Shown: positions 1 through 3,955 of the stretch, in pieces
Layout: every line of letters starts with the position of its first letter
Numbering within the stretch: position 1 is the stretch's first letter
Source of the DNA: an uncultured Lachnospiraceae bacterium
Lineage (GTDB): Bacteria > Bacillota > Clostridia > Lachnospirales > Lachnospiraceae
Direction of reading: 5' to 3'
NCBI GenBank assembly: GCA_947589175.1
Contig: CANPZR010000152.1
Location: 1 to 6,283, forward strand
Length of the DNA: 6,283 nt
Translations under genes and position numbers: made by a program
Notes under the pieces: model-generated
What the model saw: only the letters and a program-made list of their open reading frames with translations
What the model was told of the DNA's origin: nothing
Database searches by the model: none

Positions 1-344
1 TCGCCCTCGTACGTCCGTATAAATTCAAACATCTCCCGCAACAGCGGCACGATCTGCTCCGACTCGTAATCTCCCGCCAGAATCAGGTAAAATCCGGTGC
101 GGCACCCCATCGGCCCGAAATAAATAATCCGGCTCCCCATCTGCTCATGGTTCCGCAGAAAAGTCGCGCCCAGATGCTCGATGGTGTGAATCTCCGCCGT
201 GTTCATCACCGGCTCGTAGTTGGGTCTCGTCATACGGATGTCAAAGGTCGTCACAATATCGTTTCCCGTGCTGTCCTTGCGGCTCACATACACGCCCGGC
301 AGCAGTCTCTTGTGATTGACCGTAAAACTTGCTATTGTTTCCAT
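1..344 (-). CDS. luxS: S-ribosylhomocysteine lyase LuxS (3' end cut off by window edge)
   Basis: LuxS is a cytosolic metalloenzyme of the activated methyl cycle. It cleaves S-ribosylhomocysteine to homocysteine and 4,5-dihydroxy-2,3-pentanedione, the precursor of autoinducer-2. The 114 residues visible here begin METIASFTVNH and contain the family signature HTIEHL at residues 53-58. His53 and His57 correspond to the two metal-ligand histidines and Glu56 to the catalytic glutamate. GCRTGFY at 80-86 carries the catalytic cysteine, Cys81. The family is usually about 150-160 residues, so about 40 residues, including the third metal ligand (a cysteine in the C-terminal part), lie beyond the window. 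Two ATGs sit back to back at 347-345 and 344-342. I chose the second because the GAGG at 353-350 is 5 nt from it and only 2 nt from the first. The gene follows the upstream transferase gene by 45 bp in the same direction. No frameshift is seen. Confidence 0.95.
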   Translation of the reverse strand, partial: METIASFTVNHKRLLPGVYVSRKDSTGNDIVTTFDIRMTRPNYEPVMNTAEIHTIEHLGATFLRNHEQMGSRIIYFGPMGCRTGFYLILAGDYESEQIVPLLREMFEFIRTYEG

Positions 345-349
345 CATTT

Positions 350-353
350 CCTC
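350..353 (-). promoter_or_regulatory. Ribosome binding site of luxS
   Basis: Read on the minus strand, the sequence is ATGAGGAAATGATGG. The GAGG core is 5 nt upstream of the second ATG, which favours that start. With the first ATG the protein would only gain one extra Met, so the choice hardly matters for function. Confidence 0.6.
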
Positions 354-359
354 ATTTCC

Positions 360-372
360 GCCGCAAAACGGC
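360..372 (-). other. Small GC hairpin in the gap before luxS
   Basis: The minus-strand sequence GCCGTTTTGCGGC can form a 4-bp GCCG/CGGC stem with a 5-nt loop, ending 6 nt before the GAGG of luxS. It has no trailing U run, so it is not an intrinsic terminator. It could tune ribosome access or be chance. The rest of this 45-bp gap is AT-rich and shows no convincing promoter. Confidence 0.25.
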
Positions 373-389
373 TTATTTATATGCTGATA

Positions 390-1601
390 TCAATGTCGGG
401 TTTCCCCGCAATGTCGGGCTTCCCCGATCCGGGAGGCGATGAGCGCCGTCACCTTTTCCGAGGCCCTTCCATCATCAAAGGGGTTGTATTTCCCCTTAAA
501 TTTCTCATAACGCTCCGCATAGAGCGCGGAATCGTAATTTTTTATGTCGCGGATCAATTCCTCCGTCGTCTCCGAAACCGGCCCCGGCATCTCCTCCCGG
601 TAGTCGAAGTAAAAGCCCCGGAGCTCGTTCTGGTACTTCGCGAGATCGTACGCGAAGAAAAACATCGGCCGCCCCAGAATGCTGTAGTCGAACATCACAG
701 AAGAATAGTCCGTCACCAGGATGTCCGCCACTAAAAACAGCTCCGCGATGTCGTAGCTCTGGTCGTAGTGGTAGATAAATCCCTGATAGGGAGTCCAGTC
801 CACCGCGTCCATAATGAGGTAGTGGTACTTGACGATCAAAATGTATTCTTCTGACAGGGCGTCCCTCAGGGCGTCAAAGGAAATCCGGGGGCGGAAAGCG
901 TAGGTGTCGTTCCCTGAATACTCGTTGTCCCGCCAGGTCGGCGCGTACAGGATCACCTTCTTGTCCGGCGGAAGCCCCAGCTCCGCGCGCCTGCGGGAAA
1001 TGCTCGCCGGGTCATTTTCCCGGAACAAAATATCGTTGCGGGGATAGCCGATCTCAAGCATCTCCTTCTGAAATCCGAACGCCCGGCGGAATGTCTCGCT
1101 GGAAAACGGATTCTGGGAAATCAGGTAGTCCCAGGTGCGGACATTGCGGGCAAAATGCGCCTTGTAGTCGTCGATGTCCTTTTCCCCGACCATAAATACG
1201 TCGTCCATGTCGAGAGCCAGCTTCTTAAGCGGCGTCCCATGCCATGTCTGGATATAGCAGGTGCCCTTGCGCCGGATCAAAAACTCCGGCTGGCGGCTGT
1301 CGAACACCCAGATTTTCGCCGTCGCCATATAGTACAAATAGCGCAGGCGCCCGAACTGGACCTGCCGGCACCGGCCCCGGACCGGGTATTTCCGGCTCTC
1401 ATAGAACCAGACGCAGTCCCATTTCTCATCATAACCGGCAGACGCCATATATTCGTAGATATGGCGTGGATTCCCGGCATAACTTTTTCCCAGTCCGCTG
1501 TCAAATACGACGCGGTCTTTTTTTACCGGCAGCAGGATGCACATGAGGCGGTAGAGAATTACCGCTCCCTGCTTTGCCGCTTTATGAAGCCATCTGCCCA
1601 A
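390..1601 (-). CDS. CDP-glycerol:glycerophosphate glycerophosphotransferase family protein (TagF/TagB-like, stand-alone)
   Basis: This 403-residue protein belongs to the family that transfers glycerol-3-phosphate (in some members ribitol phosphate) from a CDP-activated donor to a growing teichoic-acid or capsule-like polymer on the inner face of the membrane. Visible motifs are LGKSYAGNPRHIYEY (37-51), TWHGTPLKK (119-127) with His121, NPFSSETF (164-171), GYPRNDIL (185-192), YAPTWRD (219-225), KYHYL (258-262) with His260, TDYSSVMFDY (297-306) and RPMFFFAYD (311-319). His121 and His260 match the two histidines known to be essential in TagF, and the DYSS region matches the part that grips the donor phosphates. 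Residues 12-25 are hydrophobic and followed by KK, which suits peripheral membrane contact, but no true transmembrane helix is evident. The start is TTG, placed 8 nt after AGAGG; the next in-frame ATG is Met20. It lies 14 bp after a gene whose C-terminal half is its paralogue. Its last 11 residues come from an 18-bp tandem duplication. Donor and acceptor (primase or polymerase; glycerol or ribitol) cannot be decided from sequence. Confidence 0.92.
   Translation of the reverse strand: MGRWLHKAAKQGAVILYRLMCILLPVKKDRVVFDSGLGKSYAGNPRHIYEYMASAGYDEKWDCVWFYESRKYPVRGRCRQVQFGRLRYLYYMATAKIWVFDSRQPEFLIRRKGTCYIQTWHGTPLKKLALDMDDVFMVGEKDIDDYKAHFARNVRTWDYLISQNPFSSETFRRAFGFQKEMLEIGYPRNDILFRENDPASISRRRAELGLPPDKKVILYAPTWRDNEYSGNDTYAFRPRISFDALRDALSEEYILIVKYHYLIMDAVDWTPYQGFIYHYDQSYDIAELFLVADILVTDYSSVMFDYSILGRPMFFFAYDLAKYQNELRGFYFDYREEMPGPVSETTEELIRDIKNYDSALYAERYEKFKGKYNPFDDGRASEKVTALIASRIGEARHCGETRH
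391..426 (-). repeat. 18-bp tandem duplication at the 3' end of the transferase gene
   Basis: On the plus strand, CAATGTCGGGTTTCCCCG (391-408) is followed directly by CAATGTCGGGCTTCCCCG (409-426), 17 of 18 bases identical. The unit is a multiple of three, so it stays in frame and encodes GEARHC then GETRH-stop. The repeat boundary turns TGC (Cys) into TGA (stop). In the minus-strand RNA each copy contains a tiny stem: UCGGG-GAAG-CCCGA (427-414) and CGGG-GAAA-CCCG (408-397). The second has a GNRA-type loop. This looks like recent slippage or duplication. Confidence 0.85.
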
Positions 1602-1609
1602 ACCTTCTA

Positions 1610-1614
1610 CCTCT
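1610..1614 (-). promoter_or_regulatory. Ribosome binding site supporting the TTG start
   Basis: AGAGG on the minus strand lies 8 nt before TTG (1601-1599) and directly follows the TAA stop (1618-1616) of the preceding gene. It is the main argument for the TTG start. The only nearby ATG (1594-1592) is out of frame and meets a stop after three codons, and Met20 has no such spacing to this site. The arrangement suggests translation coupled to the upstream gene. Confidence 0.6.
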
Positions 1615-1615
1615 T

Positions 1616-3922
1616 TTACTGGTTCTCTCCAAACAGTTTCTCAATGGTCCTCTCCGACGCGTGCCCGTCGTCCACGCAGCAGAACCGGTTGTAAAACTCC
1701 TCATACCGGTCGCTGTAGCGCTCTGTAATCTCGTTTATGTCGTGCAGAGCCTGTACCAGCTCGTCGTTGGTGCGCAGGATCGGTCCCGGCAGCTCTTTTT
1801 CCATGTTGATGTAGAGACCGCGGATCTCGTCGGCATACGCATCGTAATCATAGGCAAAGAACAGGATGGGCCTGCGCAGGTTGGCATAGTCGAAAAATAC
1901 GGAGGAGTAATCCGTGATCAGTATGTCGGAGGCCAGGTACAGACGGGATACGTCCTCGTACTGGCTGCCGTTGAACACAAATCCCTCATATTCCGACATA
2001 TCCAGCATGTCCGCGATATAGTAATGGGTACGCAGAAGCACGACGCTGTTGTCGCCAAATTCCTTTCTCATGCGATCCAGATCCAGCGCCAGAGTAAACT
2101 GGTAAGCGCCCGGCTTGTAGGCCTGATCGTCCCGCCAGGTCGGCGCGTACAGAATGACCCGCTTGCCCTCGGGAATGCCAAATTCCTTCTTGACGCCCGC
2201 GGCGATCTGATCCTTGTCCGGCGCGTACAGGATATCGTTTCTCGGATACCCGTACTCCAGAATCTTTTCCTTATCGTAGCCAAAGGCTCTGGCAAATACC
2301 TCTGTGGAAAAAGGATTGGCGGAAATCAAGTGATTCCACTCTTTTCCCTGGGTATAGAAGACCGTCTTTATGTGCGGATTGGCTGCATAGGAATCCTCCA
2401 GATCCATGGCCAGTTTTTTGAGCGGCGTTCCGTGCCAGGTCTCCAAAAATACAACGCCCGGCCTCTTTTTGCTCCATACCGGCTGACGCACATTGAAAAT
2501 GCGGTATCCGCAGCGGGATAGATAGTACATGTACCGCAGGGAGTTCATCTTGCACACCTTGTGCTTGCCGGATCGCTTTAACTCCTCGGATTCATGATTC
2601 ACGACCCAGATATATTTATACTTGTCGCCCCGCGTTCTCTGCAGGTACTCATAGAGATATTTGGGGCTGTCCGAATAGCTCTTTCCAAAGAAGCTCTCAA
2701 ACAGGACCCAGTCCGTGCGGAGAGACATTTTCTTGAAAATATGTTTCTCAATAAAGCGGTACCACTGGATCTTGCTGCCAAAAAAGCCCTTCTTTTTGGA
2801 AACAAATTTATTGAGCTTCGCCGCCTTCTTGGCCAGCCGGAACTTGCTCTTTCGTATAAAGCTGATTTTAAGCCGATTGGGTCCGCTGTACTTCTTTTTG
2901 TACTCTTTAAAGTTCTCCATCTTCATCAGCTCGCTGCTGTACTGCCTCGTGAGCTTGTTTCCGTAGATGATGCGGGAAAATCTCGTGAGCGTGAAATCGA
3001 CGCAGTACCGCTCCAGCATCTCCTTTAAGATGGGATCCCTGTCTCCGATAAACTCCATGCAGTTCCGGTACTGCTTCACGTAATCCCGGGCGCACGCGTG
3101 ACGCTCCTTCTGGGACAGGGCGGGGAGATTTACCTTGTCGTTTCTCTTGCGGGACACATAGATGCTGCCTGTGGTATAGCAGTTGTTTCTCGCGTAATCC
3201 AGTACCCGCAGAACAAACCACATATCGCTGTGGTGCCTGGACGCCTCCGGGAATGTGATTTCTTCTTTCACAAGGAAATCTCGGCGGATCAGCATATTGT
3301 GTACAGAAAAGCGAAGACGCAGCTTCTCCCGCAAAGTCTCGTCGGACAGTGGCTCCGGCTTGTCCCACTCCGTCTCCTTTGTGAGCTTTTCGATATTGGC
3401 CTCGTAGTTTCTCGGGCTGAACCAGCTGCGCCACACATTGCCCATGACCACGTCCAGCTTCTTCTCGTCGGCCAGGGAGACCATGCTCCCGATGCTGGCG
3501 GAATCCGGGAGATAGTCGTCGCAATCAATAAAGTAGACATACTCGCCCTCGGCGTGGGACAGTCCCACGTTCCGGCAGAATCCGACGCCCCGGGAGCGGA
3601 TTTTGACCTCCGTATCCTCCTCCAGCTCCGGTTCCGGCTCCCCGTCGAATTCCTCCGACGGACCGCCCTCGCCCTTGCCCGGCTTTTCTTCCTCTGCTTC
3701 CTCTTTGCGCTCTTCCTCTAACTCCTCGTCGCTCTTGGGCCATGCCTCGTACACGGATACCTTCGAGTCTCCTGTCACTTCCTCCGGCACCTCGTCTCCC
3801 GCCAGGTCCTTCACGACGACAATCTCATAATCCTTAAAATCCTGCTGATGAATCGTCTCTATACATTCCGTCAGGTAAAGAGGACCTTTCCAGTACGGAA
3901 TCACAAAACTTACTTTAGACAT
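1616..3922 (-). CDS. Bifunctional GT2 glycosyltransferase / CDP-glycerol glycerophosphotransferase
   Basis: This 768-residue protein has two catalytic-type domains. Residues 1-330 form a GT2 (GT-A fold) domain: the start SKVSFVIPYW, then strand EIVVVKD (33-39), RGVGFCRNVGLSHAEGEYV (111-129), and FIDCDDYL (131-138), whose DCDD is the metal/nucleotide-sugar DxD motif. The usual DGSTD-like stretch after the EIVVVKD strand is replaced by LAGDE, followed by an acidic low-complexity insert (64-105). A very basic linker (about 339-398) leads to a TagF/TagB-like domain (about 400-768) with FFGKSYSDSPKYLYEYL (411-427), TWHGTPLKKLAMDLED (495-510; His497), GYPRNDIL (558-565), YAPTWRDD (592-599), RTHYYI (631-636; His633), TDYSSVFFDY (670-679) and RPILFFAYDYD (684-694). 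His497 and His633 match the essential TagF histidines. Probable role: adding a sugar and glycerol-phosphate units to a surface polymer at the inner membrane face; exact substrates are unknown. Start ATG has AGGAG 7 nt upstream. It lies 33 bp after leuS and 14 bp before a paralogue of its C-terminal half. Confidence 0.92.
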   Translation of the reverse strand: MSKVSFVIPYWKGPLYLTECIETIHQQDFKDYEIVVVKDLAGDEVPEEVTGDSKVSVYEAWPKSDEELEEERKEEAEEEKPGKGEGGPSEEFDGEPEPELEEDTEVKIRSRGVGFCRNVGLSHAEGEYVYFIDCDDYLPDSASIGSMVSLADEKKLDVVMGNVWRSWFSPRNYEANIEKLTKETEWDKPEPLSDETLREKLRLRFSVHNMLIRRDFLVKEEITFPEASRHHSDMWFVLRVLDYARNNCYTTGSIYVSRKRNDKVNLPALSQKERHACARDYVKQYRNCMEFIGDRDPILKEMLERYCVDFTLTRFSRIIYGNKLTRQYSSELMKMENFKEYKKKYSGPNRLKISFIRKSKFRLAKKAAKLNKFVSKKKGFFGSKIQWYRFIEKHIFKKMSLRTDWVLFESFFGKSYSDSPKYLYEYLQRTRGDKYKYIWVVNHESEELKRSGKHKVCKMNSLRYMYYLSRCGYRIFNVRQPVWSKKRPGVVFLETWHGTPLKKLAMDLEDSYAANPHIKTVFYTQGKEWNHLISANPFSTEVFARAFGYDKEKILEYGYPRNDILYAPDKDQIAAGVKKEFGIPEGKRVILYAPTWRDDQAYKPGAYQFTLALDLDRMRKEFGDNSVVLLRTHYYIADMLDMSEYEGFVFNGSQYEDVSRLYLASDILITDYSSVFFDYANLRRPILFFAYDYDAYADEIRGLYINMEKELPGPILRTNDELVQALHDINEITERYSDRYEEFYNRFCCVDDGHASERTIEKLFGENQ
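2729..2908 (-). other. Basic linker joining the GT2 and glycerophosphotransferase domains
   Basis: Residues 339-398 of the fusion protein contain 22 Lys/Arg and only 2 acidic residues in 60. TagF-type enzymes are peripheral membrane proteins, so this patch may bind the anionic inner leaflet. That role is inferred from charge alone. Confidence 0.6.
3608..3733 (-). other. Acidic low-complexity insert inside the GT2 domain
   Basis: Residues 64-105 of the fusion protein contain 22 Asp/Glu in 42, with Gly, Pro and Lys making up much of the rest. It begins SDEELEEERKEE and ends EPELEEDTE. It falls after the second Rossmann-type strand region and just before the RGVGFCRNVGL helix, that is, in a surface loop of the GT-A fold. 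The frame is open and the flanking motifs are intact on both sides, so it is an in-frame expansion and not a frameshift. The segment is likely disordered. Confidence 0.75.
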
Positions 3923-3929
3923 ATTTTAT

Positions 3930-3934
3930 CTCCT
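3930..3934 (-). promoter_or_regulatory. Ribosome binding site of the GT2-transferase fusion gene
   Basis: AGGAG on the minus strand, 7 nt before ATG (3922-3920), is a strong Firmicutes-type site and fixes this start. Confidence 0.8.
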
Positions 3935-3938
3935 ATCT

Positions 3939-3950
3939 GCCGAAACCGGC
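3939..3950 (-). other. Small hairpin between leuS and the fusion gene
   Basis: GCCGGTTTCGGC on the minus strand can form a 4-bp stem with a GUUU loop, 5 nt after the leuS stop codon. It is too short and lacks a U tract, so it should not terminate transcription. It resembles the GCCG/CGGC hairpin ahead of luxS in stem sequence and in its position before a Shine-Dalgarno site. Confidence 0.25.
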
Positions 3951-3955
3951 TATAA

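Noticed and set aside
376..381. TATAAA on the minus strand as a -10 box for luxS
   Set aside because: No TTGACA-like hexamer lies 16-18 bp upstream, where the end of the transferase gene and the duplication sit, and there is no extended TGN element. A promoter here is possible but unsupported.
391..426. A short CRISPR-like or mobile-element repeat
   Set aside because: There are only two abutting copies with no spacer and no associated genes; local tandem duplication explains it.
147..734. A 195-codon plus-strand frame spanning the luxS/transferase gap
   Set aside because: It runs antisense through two well-supported genes and has no family features; the luxS motifs on the other strand are unambiguous.
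1574..2521. A 315-codon open frame on the plus strand
   Set aside because: It is antisense to the motif-rich glycerophosphotransferase domain and shows no domain of its own.
2907..3524. A 205-codon frame on the minus strand inside the fusion gene
   Set aside because: It is an out-of-frame shadow of the GT2 domain and linker, with an Arg/Gly/Gln-rich composition and no motifs.
3608..3733. Frameshift or assembly error producing the acidic stretch
   Set aside because: GT2 motifs before and after the segment are in the same frame and no stop codon is met, so a real in-frame insert is more likely.
3939..3950. Intrinsic terminator after leuS
   Set aside because: The stem is only 4 bp and is followed by AGATAGGAG instead of a T run.
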